Shown here one piece after another: positions 40,668 through 49,406 of a stretch of 64,000 nucleotides of DNA. Position numbers and translations under genes: made by a program. Origin of the DNA: Tersicoccus mangrovi. GTDB taxonomy: Bacteria > Actinomycetota > Actinomycetes > Actinomycetales > Micrococcaceae. The notes below the pieces were generated by a model. The model was not told the origin of the DNA. It saw only the letters and a program-made list of their open reading frames with translations, and searched no databases. The first letter of the stretch is position 1. Every line of letters starts with the position of its first letter. The stretch spans positions 248,001-312,000 of the forward strand of contig NZ_JBAJMW010000001.1 in NCBI RefSeq assembly GCF_036881825.1, given 5' to 3'.

Positions 40668-40769
40668 CCACCGCTCGACGACGAGCCCGGGGACGAGCCG
40701 CGGGACGACGCCGGTGCACGCCCGTGCGGCCGGTGGCGACCCCGTGGCGAAAATGGGAAGCTGACGACC

Positions 40770-41009
40770 ATGAACTCGTTCTTCACCGCGATCCGCTCGC
40801 TCGGCGTCCGCCGCGGACCGCACCGGATGCTCGCCGGAGTCTGCGGTGGCATCGCCGACCGGTTCGGCGTCAGCCCGTGGCTGGTGCGGCTGATCTTCGT
40901 GCTCAGCCTGCTGCTGCCCGGTTCCGGCATCGTCGTCTACCTCATCGCCTGGGTCCTGCTGCCGGACGAGCAGGGTGTGATCCCCCTGCAGCGTTCCCTC
41001 CAGCGCTGA
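40770..41009 (+). CDS. PspC-domain small membrane protein
   Basis: 79 residues matching the PspC domain: RRGPHRMLAGVCGGIADRFGVSPWLVRLIFVL followed by one hydrophobic segment (LLPGSGIVVYLIAWVLLPDE). In enterobacteria PspC senses membrane stress; single-domain versions in actinobacteria are of uncertain role. Lies between the aminotransferase and pfkA on the same strand, 46 bp before pfkA. Confidence 0.88.
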   Translation: MNSFFTAIRSLGVRRGPHRMLAGVCGGIADRFGVSPWLVRLIFVLSLLLPGSGIVVYLIAWVLLPDEQGVIPLQRSLQR

Positions 41010-41055
41010 CCCGCACACCCGCACCGTTCGTCCTGAGACCGAGGAGACCCACCAG

Positions 41056-42084
41056 ATGAAGATCGGCATGCTCACCAGCGGCGGGGACTGCCCCGGCCTG
41101 AACGCGGTGATCCGCGGCATGGTGCTCAAGGGCATCGAGGTCGGGGATCACGAGTTCGTCGGCTTCCGCGACGGGTGGCGCGGGGTGGTGCAGGAGGACA
41201 TCATCCCCATCCCGCGGTCGAAGGTCCGGGGCATCTCCAAGCAGGGCGGCACCATCATCGGCACGTCCCGCACCAACCCGTACGAGGGCGAGGGCGGCGG
41301 ACCGGAGAAGATCGCCGCGATGCTCGAGCGCAACGGCATCGACGCGATCGTGGCGATCGGCGGTGAGGGCACACTCGCGGCCGCGAACCGGCTCGCCAAC
41401 GAGGGCATCCCGGTGGTCGGGGTCCCGAAGACCATCGACAACGACCTGAACGCGACGGACTACACCTTCGGCTTCGACACCGCGGTGCAGATCGCGACAG
41501 ACGCCATGGACCGCCTGCGGACGACGGGCGAGTCCCACTCCCGCTGCATGGTGGCCGAGGTGATGGGTCGGCACGCGGGCTGGATCGCCCTGCACTCGGG
41601 CGTCGCGGCCGGCGCCCACGCGATCCTCATCCCGGAGCAGAGTCTCGGCATGGACCAGGTGACCGGGTGGGTCCAGGAGGCGTTCGACCGCGGCCGCGCG
41701 CCGCTCGTCGTCGTCGCGGAGGGCTTCATCCCCTCCGGGTATCACGAGGCGTACTCCGACAAGGGCCTGGACGCCTTCGGCCGGCCGCGCCTGGGCGGTA
41801 TCGGCGAATGGGTGACCGGCGAGATCGAGCGGATCACCGGCATCGAGAGCCGCAACACGATCCTCGGGCACATGCAGCGCGGCGGCACCCCCACCAGCTA
41901 CGACCGGGTGCTCGCGACCCGCTTCGGCATGGCCGTCATCGACCTCGTGCTCCAGAAGCGGTGGGGCCACATGGTCTCCCTCGACGGCACCGACATCGTG
42001 CAGGTGCCGTTCGCGGACGCGATCGGCGACCTCCGCGTGGTGCCCCAGTCCCGGTACGACGAGGCGGCGCTGCTCTTCGGCTGA
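41056..42084 (+). CDS. pfkA: 6-phosphofructokinase
   Basis: Phosphorylates fructose 6-phosphate in glycolysis. 342 residues: GGDCPGLNAVIRG at 10-22, GGEGTLAAANRL near 100, PKTIDNDL near 124, MGRHAGWIAL near 170. Gly in GGEGT is typical of ATP users, while Lys in PKTIDND is shared with PPi-type enzymes; the same combination occurs in mycobacterial PfkA, which is ATP-dependent. AGGAGACCCACCAG precedes the ATG. Converges with ygfZ at a shared hairpin. Confidence 0.95.
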   Translation: MKIGMLTSGGDCPGLNAVIRGMVLKGIEVGDHEFVGFRDGWRGVVQEDIIPIPRSKVRGISKQGGTIIGTSRTNPYEGEGGGPEKIAAMLERNGIDAIVAIGGEGTLAAANRLANEGIPVVGVPKTIDNDLNATDYTFGFDTAVQIATDAMDRLRTTGESHSRCMVAEVMGRHAGWIALHSGVAAGAHAILIPEQSLGMDQVTGWVQEAFDRGRAPLVVVAEGFIPSGYHEAYSDKGLDAFGRPRLGGIGEWVTGEIERITGIESRNTILGHMQRGGTPTSYDRVLATRFGMAVIDLVLQKRWGHMVSLDGTDIVQVPFADAIGDLRVVPQSRYDEAALLFG

Positions 42085-42090
42085 GCCCGG

Positions 42091-42115
42091 CCGCCGCGGG
42101 CGTCAGCCGCGGCGG
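42091..42115. terminator. hairpin between convergent pfkA and ygfZ
   Basis: Perfect 9-bp stem CCGCCGCGG / CCGCGGCGG with a 7-nt loop, just past pfkA and reaching into the last codons of ygfZ. No T-tract, so function as a terminator is likely but not certain. Confidence 0.6.
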
Positions 42116-43212
42116 GTGTTCAGCAGGCCGGCTGGGCGCCCGACGACCTGACCGGCGTCGGGCGCGACGATGATCTCCTGCGCCGCGGCGTACCGGCTGT
42201 CCCCGTCGACGACCACGAGCGCGGCGTCCGGGTCGACGGAGCGCTTGATGACCGCCAGGGCGATCGGCCCCATCTCCCCGTGCTGGGCGACCGACGTGAC
42301 ACGACCGACGGTCTTCTCCCCCACCTGCACCTCCGCGCCGGCGGCCGGCAGCGTGTGCTCGGAGCCGTCGAGGTGCAGGAACACGAGCCGCCGCGGCGGG
42401 TGGCCGAGGTTGTGCACACGGGCAATCGTCTCCTGGCCCTTGTAGCAGCCCTTGGCCAGGTGCACGCCGGTGCGGATCAGGTCCAGCTCGTGCGGGATGG
42501 TCTTCTCGTCGACGTCCCGGTCGTGACGCGGCCGCCACGCGGCGATGCGCAGGGCCTCGGCGGCACCGTTGCCGGCCAGCCCCACGCCGGCCTCCGCCAG
42601 GGCGTCGACCGTGCGCTCGAGGTCGGCGCGGGGCACGAGGAACACCGTCCAGTGCCAGGAGGCGGCCGGGTGGTCCTCGCCGACGGTGTACGCGAAGCCG
42701 CCGGGGCCGAGCCGGGGCCACGGGTCGCTGAAGTGGACGGGCGCCTCCCGCAGCGGGGCGGGCGCGTCCGCCGGGTCCAGCGCCGCGCCGACGGCGGCCC
42801 AGTCGTCCGTGACGTCGGCGACCTCGACGCGCAGCATGAAGCGCATCGAGTCGAGCCAGCGGGCCAGCGGTTCGTGCTGCCCGGCGTCGGTGAGCAGCCA
42901 GGTGCGCTCGCCGTCGTCGGTCACGAGCAGGTCGAACTCGATGCGCCCCTGCACGCTGAGCAGGAGCGTCTCCGTGGTGACACCGGCAGGCAGGCCCGTC
43001 AGCTGCTGGGAGGAGAGCGTGTGGAGCCAGCTGAGCCGGTCCGGGCCGGTCACGGTGACGACGCCGCGGTTGCTCAGGTCCGCCACGGCTCGGCCGCGTG
43101 CGAGGGCGCGCTGCTCCCGGGCGGGGTCGCCGTAGTGGGCGGCGAGGCCGGCGTCGGCGCCGCCGTCGGGGACGGCACCGTGGCGGGACAGGAGGGGACT
43201 GGTGACGCTCAT
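42103..43212 (-). CDS. ygfZ: folate-dependent protein YgfZ (CAF17-like, GcvT fold)
   Basis: Tetrahydrofolate-binding protein that supports repair or assembly of certain Fe-S enzymes. The ATG at 43212 with GAGGAG upstream gives 369 residues; an ATG 11 codons earlier is less likely. The diagnostic motif KGCYKGQET (family K-G-C-Y-x-G-Q-E) lies about residues 255-263, and the GcvT-like core DRLSWLHTLSSQQ is near 60. The gene 76 bp upstream on the same strand is a nitrobindin-like protein. Confidence 0.92.
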   Translation of the reverse strand: MSVTSPLLSRHGAVPDGGADAGLAAHYGDPAREQRALARGRAVADLSNRGVVTVTGPDRLSWLHTLSSQQLTGLPAGVTTETLLLSVQGRIEFDLLVTDDGERTWLLTDAGQHEPLARWLDSMRFMLRVEVADVTDDWAAVGAALDPADAPAPLREAPVHFSDPWPRLGPGGFAYTVGEDHPAASWHWTVFLVPRADLERTVDALAEAGVGLAGNGAAEALRIAAWRPRHDRDVDEKTIPHELDLIRTGVHLAKGCYKGQETIARVHNLGHPPRRLVFLHLDGSEHTLPAAGAEVQVGEKTVGRVTSVAQHGEMGPIALAVIKRSVDPDAALVVVDGDSRYAAAQEIIVAPDAGQVVGRPAGLLNTRRG

Positions 43213-43288
43213 GTTCTCCTCAACGGTGGCAGCGCTCACGGGCATTCCCGGACGCTCCGTCAGAGTGGTCGCGAGTCGGGCCGGGTGG

Positions 43289-43885
43289 TCAGGCGCGGTG
43301 CAGACGGCCCGAGGCGTGGGACTGCAGGGCCAGGCCGGCGGCGGCGATGTCCCAGGCCCACAGCAGGTCGCCCTCGACGAGGCCGTACATGCGGGTGGCG
43401 GCGCGATAGTCCTTCGCGCCGGGGGCGCGCATGACGGCGTCGGTGCTCAGGTCGATGCGTGGGCCCTTGATCTGGCCCACGTAGAGTTCGCTGACGCCGC
43501 CGGGGTGGACGATCGTCGCGACGATGTCGAAGCCGCCGTCACCGTTGCGCAGCTTCTCGACGTCGTCGGCGGTGCGCAGCGCGGGGACGATGTCGGCCGG
43601 CAGCATGCCGGGACCGGAGTCCGCGTCGTTCTGGGGACGGTCCAACTGCCAGATGCCCGTCTCCATCGTCAACGGGCGCAGTCGCTGGCCATCCTCGTCG
43701 ATGAGCCAGGACTCGTTGGTGTAGATCAGGTAGGGCAGGCCGTTCTGGGAGAACGTGATGTGCTGCTCGAACTGCTGGCTCTCCTCCTCCGCGTATCCGA
43801 GGACACCGGTTCCCTCCCAGTGGCCGATGAGCCAGGAGAGCGGAACGAGCTCGGGCGTGAGGTCGGTCGGCAGTTCGAAGGGCAT
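43289..43885 (-). CDS. FABP-family / nitrobindin-like heme-binding protein
   Basis: 198 residues of the THAP4-type nitrobindin family, a ten-stranded barrel that can bind heme and nitric oxide. The family hallmark GHWEGTGVLGY (GxWxGxG) is at about 21-31. The proximal-His region appears conserved near the C-terminus, but I cannot verify ligand residues. It is followed by ygfZ and preceded by a 37-residue membrane protein on the same strand with a 9-nt gap, suggesting one operon. Confidence 0.85.
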   Translation of the reverse strand: MPFELPTDLTPELVPLSWLIGHWEGTGVLGYAEEESQQFEQHITFSQNGLPYLIYTNESWLIDEDGQRLRPLTMETGIWQLDRPQNDADSGPGMLPADIVPALRTADDVEKLRNGDGGFDIVATIVHPGGVSELYVGQIKGPRIDLSTDAVMRAPGAKDYRAATRMYGLVEGDLLWAWDIAAAGLALQSHASGRLHRA

Positions 43886-43894
43886 CGAATCAGA

Positions 43895-44008
43895 CTACTG
43901 CTGGCCCTTGAAGAGCCGCCAGACGACGAATCCGGCGAACCACGCCATGGCCAGACCGGTGATGACGAGCAGCACCAGGTAGAAGATCTCGAGAGCAACA
44001 ATCGACAT
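43895..44008 (-). CDS. small single-pass membrane protein (37 aa)
   Basis: From the ATG at 44008 the product is MSIVALEIFYLVLLVITGL plus AMAWFAGFVVWRLFKGQQ: one hydrophobic span of about 25 residues and a short basic tail. Its frame is tightly placed 9 nt before the nitrobindin-like gene, supporting real expression. Longer versions starting upstream add proline/serine-rich residues without character. I do not recognise a named family; I recall similar short proteins near this gene in relatives but could not check. Confidence 0.6.
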   Translation of the reverse strand: MSIVALEIFYLVLLVITGLAMAWFAGFVVWRLFKGQQ

Positions 44009-44095
44009 GCTGTCAGGGTACACGCGGGACGGCGCCGTTCCGGTCATGGTGACGCCGTCGAACGCCGTCGCGGGCACGCTCGCCGCGCCCCTGAT

Positions 44096-44833
44096 TCAGG
44101 CGCCGAGCAGCAGCTGCGCCCCGTAGACGGCGGACCCTGCGGCGAGCACCGGCCCGACCCCCACGGCCACCGCGCCGAGCCGGGTGCGCGGGCCCCCGTC
44201 GGCGAGGACCATGCGGCGGAACGTGGCGACGACGAGCCCCGCGACGGCGCCGAGCACCGTGGCGGCGAGTGCGCCCGGCTCGTGCACCAGCAGGGCCACC
44301 AGGGGGGCGACGGCGGTGGCGACGAGGACGCACAGGGGATCGATCACGCGGTCCGGCCACGGGACGGCCGCCATCAGCACCGCGGCGATCGCGGCGACCG
44401 CGGTCGTGGCGATCAGGGCGACGTGGGCGTCCGTGGCGACGCGCATCGACCCGACCCACCCGGCCCCGAGGGCGGTCAGGACGACGCCGGACGCGGACGC
44501 CACGAGCGATTCGAGCCGGCGCTCGGCGCCGGTCCCACGGACGAGCTCGATGAGGAACACGGCGGTCAGCCCGACGGCGACGATGAGGCCCGTCCACGTC
44601 AGGTAGGCCCCGGGCAGCCGCACCGCGAGAACCACGGAGACGATCCCGGCGAGCGCGATGACGACGCTGTGGGCGCGAGCCGCCATGAGTCCCTGGAGGC
44701 GGACCCAGCCGGCTCCGGTGACGACGGCGGCGACGGCCACGAGCACCACCATGGCCGCGACCCCCAGCACGGCGGCCGCGACGAGGCCGAGCAGGGTCAG
44801 CAGGGCGGCGGCGCAGACGATGTTCAGCCTCAC
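44096..44833 (-). CDS. polytopic membrane protein of unknown function
   Basis: 245 residues from a GTG at 44833 with GGAGG about 8 nt upstream. About seven or eight hydrophobic spans cover nearly the whole length (LNIVCAAALLTLLGLVAAAV, VVLVAVAAVVTG, LIVAVGLTAVFLI and others), with few polar loops and no recognised motif. Divergent from glnR. Function cannot be assigned; the composition is typical of actinobacterial hypothetical permease-like proteins. Confidence 0.65.
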   Translation of the reverse strand: MRLNIVCAAALLTLLGLVAAAVLGVAAMVVLVAVAAVVTGAGWVRLQGLMAARAHSVVIALAGIVSVVLAVRLPGAYLTWTGLIVAVGLTAVFLIELVRGTGAERRLESLVASASGVVLTALGAGWVGSMRVATDAHVALIATTAVAAIAAVLMAAVPWPDRVIDPLCVLVATAVAPLVALLVHEPGALAATVLGAVAGLVVATFRRMVLADGGPRTRLGAVAVGVGPVLAAGSAVYGAQLLLGA

Positions 44834-44972
44834 GCTCCCATCCTCCCAAACCGGCGGCGGATTCGGTGACGGGGCTGCGCGAGAGCGGCGATGGGTGAGG
44901 GCGGAGGCGCGACCGCGGCGGCCCGAGCGCGCCGCCGGCGTCATCGTTCCGGGCCGCCGGCGACTCGCCTCG

Positions 44973-44978
44973 TATACT
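44973..44978 (+). promoter_or_regulatory. -10 candidate for glnR
   Basis: TATACT 91 nt before the glnR ATG, a near-consensus -10 in a GC-rich context; no clear -35. Transcription would give an approximately 85-nt leader. Confidence 0.4.
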
Positions 44979-45069
44979 GGCGGGGTCCTGACCTCCCGCG
45001 CGGGGGTGGGCGCCGATGACCGACGTGTCCGACGATGCGCGCGTGAGACCTCGACCGACGGAGGCAGAA

Positions 45070-45771
45070 ATGTCGCACCTCCTGCTCCTCACCAACAGCA
45101 CCGGGTCCTCCGTGGACGTGCTGCCGGCCCTCGAGCTGCTCAACCACCGGGTGCACATCCTCCCGGCCGAGCCGACGGCACTGCTCGAGACCGAGCCGTG
45201 CGACGTCGTCCTGCTCGACGCCCGCCGGGACCTCGTGGGGGCCCGTGCCCTCGCCCAGCTGCTCAAGGCCACCGGGCTGAGTGCCCCGCTCGTGCTCGTC
45301 CTGACCGAGGGCGGCATGGCGGCGGTCTCCACCGCCTGGCAGGCCGACGACGTCGTGCTCGACTCGGCGGGGCCCGCCGAGGTCGAGGCCCGGTTGCGGC
45401 TGGCCGTCACCCGCACCGACGCCGCGACGGAGGACACGGGCGAGATCCGCGCCGGCGGCGTCGTCATCGACGAGGCGAGCTACACGGCGCGTGTGTCCGG
45501 CCAGGCCCTCAACCTGACCTACAAGGAGTTCGAGCTCCTCAAGTACCTCGCCCAGCACCCGGGCCGGGTGTTCACCCGCAGCCAGCTGCTGCACGAGGTG
45601 TGGGGCTACGACTACTACGGCGGCACCCGCACGGTCGACGTGCACGTGCGGCGGCTGCGCGCCAAGCTCGGCCCGGACCACGAGACGCTGATCGGCACCG
45701 TGCGCAACGTCGGCTACCGGTTCGCGCCGACCCGCATGGACGAGGACGCGCTCGAGGGCGCCGACGCCTGA
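45070..45771 (+). CDS. glnR: orphan OmpR-type response regulator GlnR
   Basis: Global nitrogen regulator of actinobacteria that controls ammonium assimilation genes. The ATG at 45070 with GGAGG upstream gives 233 residues (MSHLLLLTNSTGSSVDVLPALELL). The receiver domain has the GlnR pattern with Asp in VVLLDARRDL, and the winged helix contains LTYKEFELLKYLAQHPGRVF and the recognition region GGTRTVDVHVRRLRAKLG. GlnR has no partner kinase and none is encoded nearby. A strong hairpin terminator follows. Confidence 0.92.
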   Translation: MSHLLLLTNSTGSSVDVLPALELLNHRVHILPAEPTALLETEPCDVVLLDARRDLVGARALAQLLKATGLSAPLVLVLTEGGMAAVSTAWQADDVVLDSAGPAEVEARLRLAVTRTDAATEDTGEIRAGGVVIDEASYTARVSGQALNLTYKEFELLKYLAQHPGRVFTRSQLLHEVWGYDYYGGTRTVDVHVRRLRAKLGPDHETLIGTVRNVGYRFAPTRMDEDALEGADA

Positions 45772-45792
45772 CCCTCCGGACCACCTCGCACA

Positions 45793-45830
45793 CGACGAAG
45801 GGCCCGACCTGCTGGTCGGGCCCTTCGTCG
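45793..45830 (+). terminator. terminator after glnR
   Basis: Perfect 17-bp stem CGACGAAGGGCCCGACC / GGTCGGGCCCTTCGTCG with loop TGCT, 21 nt past the stop. Confidence 0.85.
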
Positions 45831-45856
45831 CGTCGTGCTCATGCCGTGACGGCGGT

Positions 45857-45945
45857 GGTGGAGGACATACGGGTCGAACGTATCGAGGGCACCCCACTGG
45901 TGCATCCCCCTCGTCCCGCGAGCGGGAACGGTTCCCGACGATAGC
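45857..45945. ncRNA. unassigned multi-hairpin segment upstream of mshD, with tRNA-like T-arm
   Basis: Plus-strand pairings: GGAC (45863-45866) with GTCC (45913-45916) closing a junction of ATACG-7nt-CGTAT (45867-45883) and GAGG[GCACC-CCACT-GGTGC]CCTC (45885-45912); then CCCGCGAGCGGG (45915-45926) and GGGAACGGTTCCC (45924-45936), which overlap and exclude each other. Read on the minus strand the first hairpin is ATACG-TTCGACC-CGTAT followed by GTCCTCC-A-CCA, exactly the layout of a tRNA T-arm, acceptor 3' strand and CCA, but no matching 5' half is present. Identity unknown. Confidence 0.35.
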
Positions 45946-46017
45946 CCACGGCTCGCGGCTCGCGCAAACCGGTGGCCGCGGTTGCGCCGGGCGCGCGGAT
46001 CGCCTAGGCAGGAGGGC

Positions 46018-47022
46018 ATGAGCACCCGCTGGCACCTCGACACCGTCCCTTCCCGGCCCACCGACCACCAGCTGGACGAGCTCGCGCGGCTCGCCGGTGC
46101 CGCCCGTGCCGAGGACGGCCATCCCCCGTTCTCGGACCAGACCCTCGTGAGCCTGCGCGCCGGCGACGGGGACGGCCGCCGGGTGATGACCCTGCTGGCC
46201 CGGACGGCGGACGCCGGCGCGCCGCTCGCGGGCGCGGCGGCGCTCGTCTCCGACGGGGCAGGTGCCCCCGTCCTCGAGGTCGTCGTGGACCCGGCGCAGC
46301 GGCGCGGCGGCGCCGGCGGTGCCCTGCTGCGGGCCACGGCGGATCTGCTCGCCGGATCGACGAGCAGGTCGGAGAGCGAATCGGTGGACCAGGCGGTCAG
46401 CGCTCCTGGTGGCGTCCTCGCGTGGTCGCACGGGGACCACCCTGCCGGCCGTGTCCTCGCTGCCGAGCACGGCTACGACGTCGTGCGCGAGCTGTGGCGG
46501 ATGAGCGCGCCGGTGGCGATCGTGGTTCCCGAGGACGCCGCCCCGGTCACCCCGGCCGAGGGCATCCACCTGCGCACCTTCCGTCCCGGCGACGAGGCGG
46601 CCCTGCTCGAGCTCAACCGTGAGGCGTTCGCTCACCATCCCGAACAGGGGTCGCTGAGCCCGACCGACCTGGCGGACCTGATGGCGCAGGACTGGTTCGA
46701 CGCCGACGGCTTGTTCCTCGCCGAGCGGCAGGCCGACGGCGCGCTGCTGGGCTTCCACTGGACGAAGATCGACCCCGACGAGCCCGGCGAGGGCGAGGTG
46801 TACGTGCTCGGCGTCCACCCCGGCGCGCAGGGCCTCGGCCTCGGCCGGGTGCTCACGGCGGCCGGCCTCGCACACCTGCGCGGTCGCGGCGTCGAGACCA
46901 TCACCCTCTACGTCGACGCGGACAACGCGGCGGCGGTGCGCCTGTACACCGGTGTCGGCTTCACGCGGGCCGACGTGGACGTCATGTACGCCCCGGCCAC
47001 CGTGCCCGGCGGCAGACAGTAA
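46018..47022 (+). CDS. mshD: mycothiol synthase
   Basis: Acetylates Cys-GlcN-Ins to finish mycothiol, the actinobacterial thiol. 334 residues from the ATG at 46018 with GGAGG 4 nt upstream. Two GNAT domains: a degenerate N-terminal one (VVVDPAQRRGGAGGALL) and an active C-terminal one (GEVYVLGVHPGAQGLGLGRVL, then LYVDADNAAAVRLYTGVGF). GFHWTKI and the final DVMYA are typical of MshD. It precedes ppk by 41 bp and is preceded by the unassigned structured segment. Confidence 0.93.
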   Translation: MSTRWHLDTVPSRPTDHQLDELARLAGAARAEDGHPPFSDQTLVSLRAGDGDGRRVMTLLARTADAGAPLAGAAALVSDGAGAPVLEVVVDPAQRRGGAGGALLRATADLLAGSTSRSESESVDQAVSAPGGVLAWSHGDHPAGRVLAAEHGYDVVRELWRMSAPVAIVVPEDAAPVTPAEGIHLRTFRPGDEAALLELNREAFAHHPEQGSLSPTDLADLMAQDWFDADGLFLAERQADGALLGFHWTKIDPDEPGEGEVYVLGVHPGAQGLGLGRVLTAAGLAHLRGRGVETITLYVDADNAAAVRLYTGVGFTRADVDVMYAPATVPGGRQ

Positions 47023-47063
47023 TCTGGAAACGATCCCGGATCCCACCCTGCGACAGGAAGCTC

Positions 47064-49367
47064 ATGGAACAGCAGTCATCGGTCGACGGCACGGCGCAGG
47101 TGGACCACTCCCAGCTCGGCAGCGCCACCTCGAACGGCACCGCGCCCGTGGTCGACGGTGCCGTCGGTGAGCCGGCGCCGTTCACCTTCTCCGAGGTGGC
47201 CGCGGCCCGCGCGACGCAGGACCGCATCGACATCCCCGAGTTCGCCCCGACCCTGGTCCCCGCCGGCGACGTCGGGCCGGACCGCTTCCTCGACCGCGAG
47301 CTGAGCTGGCTGGCGTTCAACGCCCGGGTGCTCGAACTGGCCGAGGATCCCACCCTCTTCCTGCTCGAGCGGGTCACCTTCCTCTCGATCTTCGCCTCGA
47401 ACCTCGACGAGTTCTTCATGGTCCGGGTGGCCGGCCTGAAGCGCCGCATCGCCGCCGGCCTCGCCGTGCCCTCCCCCGCCGGCCTGAGCCCGCTCGAGGT
47501 GCTCGACCAGATCTCCGAGAAGGCGCACGAGCTGATGGAGCGGCACGCCGCCGTCTTCACCGACCAGATCCGCCCGGCCCTGGAGCGCGAGTCGATCGTG
47601 CTGACGTCGTGGGACGAACTCAACGACGTCGAACGAGCCCGGCTGACGGACTTCTTCGTCCAGAAGGTCTTCCCGATCCTCACGCCGCTCGCGGTGGACC
47701 CGGCCCACCCGTTCCCCTACATCTCGGGCCTGTCCCTGAACCTGGCCGTGATCGTGCGCAACCCCCTGACCGGCAAGGACCTGTTCGCCCGGCTCAAGGT
47801 GCCGGACCAGCTGCCCCGCCTCATCTCCGTCGACGGGCCGCGCGCCGGCCACGCGCCGGGTCGCGTCGCCCGCTTCATCCCGCTCGAGGACGTCATCGCC
47901 GAGCACCTCGGCGAGTTGTTCCCCGGGATGGAGGTGCTCGAGAAGCACACCTTCCGCGTGACCCGCAACGAGGACCTCGAGGTCGAGGAGGACGACGCGG
48001 AGAACCTGCTGCAGGCCCTCGAGAAGGAACTGCTGCGCCGCCGCTTCGGGCCGCCCGTGCGCCTGGAGGTGCGCACCGACATCAACCCGAGCGTCCGGCA
48101 ACTGCTCGAGCGCGAGCTCGGCGTCGAGGAGCACGAGGTGTACGCCCTGTCCGGGCTGCTGGACCTGCGCGGACTCGGCGTGATCGCCAAGATCGACCGC
48201 TCCGACCTGCACTACCCGAAGGCGGTCCCGCACACGAACCGGGACCTGAACGAGAGCGAGACGGCCAAGGCGGCCAACGTCTTCGCCGCGATGCGGCGAC
48301 GCGACATCCTCCTGCACCACCCGTACGACTCGTTCTCCACGAGCGTCCAGGCGTTCCTCGAGCAGGCCGCCGCGGACAAGCGGGTCCAGGCCATCAAGCA
48401 GACCCTGTACCGCACGTCCGGTGACTCCCCCATCGTCGACGCCCTCGTGGACGCGGCGGAGGCCGGCAAGCAGGTGCTGGCCCTCGTGGAGATCAAGGCC
48501 CGATTCGACGAGCAGGCCAACATCTCGTGGGCGCGCAAGCTCGAGCAGGCCGGCGTCCACGTCGTCTACGGCATCGTGGGCCTGAAGACGCACTGCAAGC
48601 TCTCCCTCGTCGTGCGGCAGGAGAGCGACGGGCTGCGCCGCTACTGCCACATCGGCACGGGCAACTACCACCCGTCCACTGCCCGGTACTACGAGGACAT
48701 GGGCCTGCTCACCTCGGACCCGCAGGTCGGCGAGGACCTCTCCCGGCTGTTCAACCAGCTCTCCGGCTACGCGCCGCGCTCGACGTTCAAGCGGCTGCTG
48801 GTGGCTCCCCGGTCCCTGCGATCGGGGCTGATCGACCGGATCGAGAAGGAGATCGCCAACCGCCGCGCCGGGCTGTCCGCGCGGATCCAGATCAAGGTCA
48901 ACTCGATGGTCGACGAGGCGATCATCGACGCCCTCTACCGGGCCTCGCAGTCCGGGGTCGCCGTCGACGTCATCGTCCGCGGCATCTGCTCGCTGCGTCC
49001 CGGGGTTCCGGGCCTGAGCGAGAACATCACGGTGCGCTCGATCCTCGGCCGGTTCCTCGAGCACTCCCGCGTGTTCTCCTTCGCCAACGGCGGCAACCCG
49101 GTGGTGTTCATCGGGTCGGCCGACATGATGCACCGCAACCTGGACCGCCGCGTCGAGGCCCTCGTGCAGTTGAAGTCCCCCACGCAGGTCCGCGACGTCA
49201 CGGACCTGCTCGACCGGTACATCGACGAGGGCACCTCGAGCTGGCACCTGGACAGCGACGGCGAGTGGGAGCGGCATTCCCGCGCCGCTGACGGCGCACC
49301 CCTCACCGACATCCAGTCCATGCTGCTCGAGTCGCGGGCCCACCCGCGGGCGGCGTCGATCCGATGA
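47064..49367 (+). CDS. ppk: polyphosphate kinase 1
   Basis: Reversibly polymerises ATP gamma-phosphate into polyphosphate. 767 residues, longer than the 688 of E. coli because of about 70 N-terminal residues (MEQQSSVDGTAQ...). The core starts at DRFLDRELSWLAFNARVLE. The autophosphorylated His is in LKTHCKLSLV, followed by HIGTGNYHPSTARYYED. AGGAAG lies 6 nt before the ATG. Neighbouring mutT1 immediately downstream repeats the order known from mycobacteria. Confidence 0.97.
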   Translation: MEQQSSVDGTAQVDHSQLGSATSNGTAPVVDGAVGEPAPFTFSEVAAARATQDRIDIPEFAPTLVPAGDVGPDRFLDRELSWLAFNARVLELAEDPTLFLLERVTFLSIFASNLDEFFMVRVAGLKRRIAAGLAVPSPAGLSPLEVLDQISEKAHELMERHAAVFTDQIRPALERESIVLTSWDELNDVERARLTDFFVQKVFPILTPLAVDPAHPFPYISGLSLNLAVIVRNPLTGKDLFARLKVPDQLPRLISVDGPRAGHAPGRVARFIPLEDVIAEHLGELFPGMEVLEKHTFRVTRNEDLEVEEDDAENLLQALEKELLRRRFGPPVRLEVRTDINPSVRQLLERELGVEEHEVYALSGLLDLRGLGVIAKIDRSDLHYPKAVPHTNRDLNESETAKAANVFAAMRRRDILLHHPYDSFSTSVQAFLEQAAADKRVQAIKQTLYRTSGDSPIVDALVDAAEAGKQVLALVEIKARFDEQANISWARKLEQAGVHVVYGIVGLKTHCKLSLVVRQESDGLRRYCHIGTGNYHPSTARYYEDMGLLTSDPQVGEDLSRLFNQLSGYAPRSTFKRLLVAPRSLRSGLIDRIEKEIANRRAGLSARIQIKVNSMVDEAIIDALYRASQSGVAVDVIVRGICSLRPGVPGLSENITVRSILGRFLEHSRVFSFANGGNPVVFIGSADMMHRNLDRRVEALVQLKSPTQVRDVTDLLDRYIDEGTSSWHLDSDGEWERHSRAADGAPLTDIQSMLLESRAHPRAASIR

Positions 49368-49406
49368 CCGCGACCGCCACGCCGGCCTCGACCCCGTCCC
49401 ACCCCG

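Noticed and set aside
45857..45945. tmRNA or complete tRNA
   Set aside because: Only a T-arm, acceptor 3' strand and CCA are present; the required 5' GGAGGAC strand is not found upstream on the minus strand, where mshD coding sequence begins.
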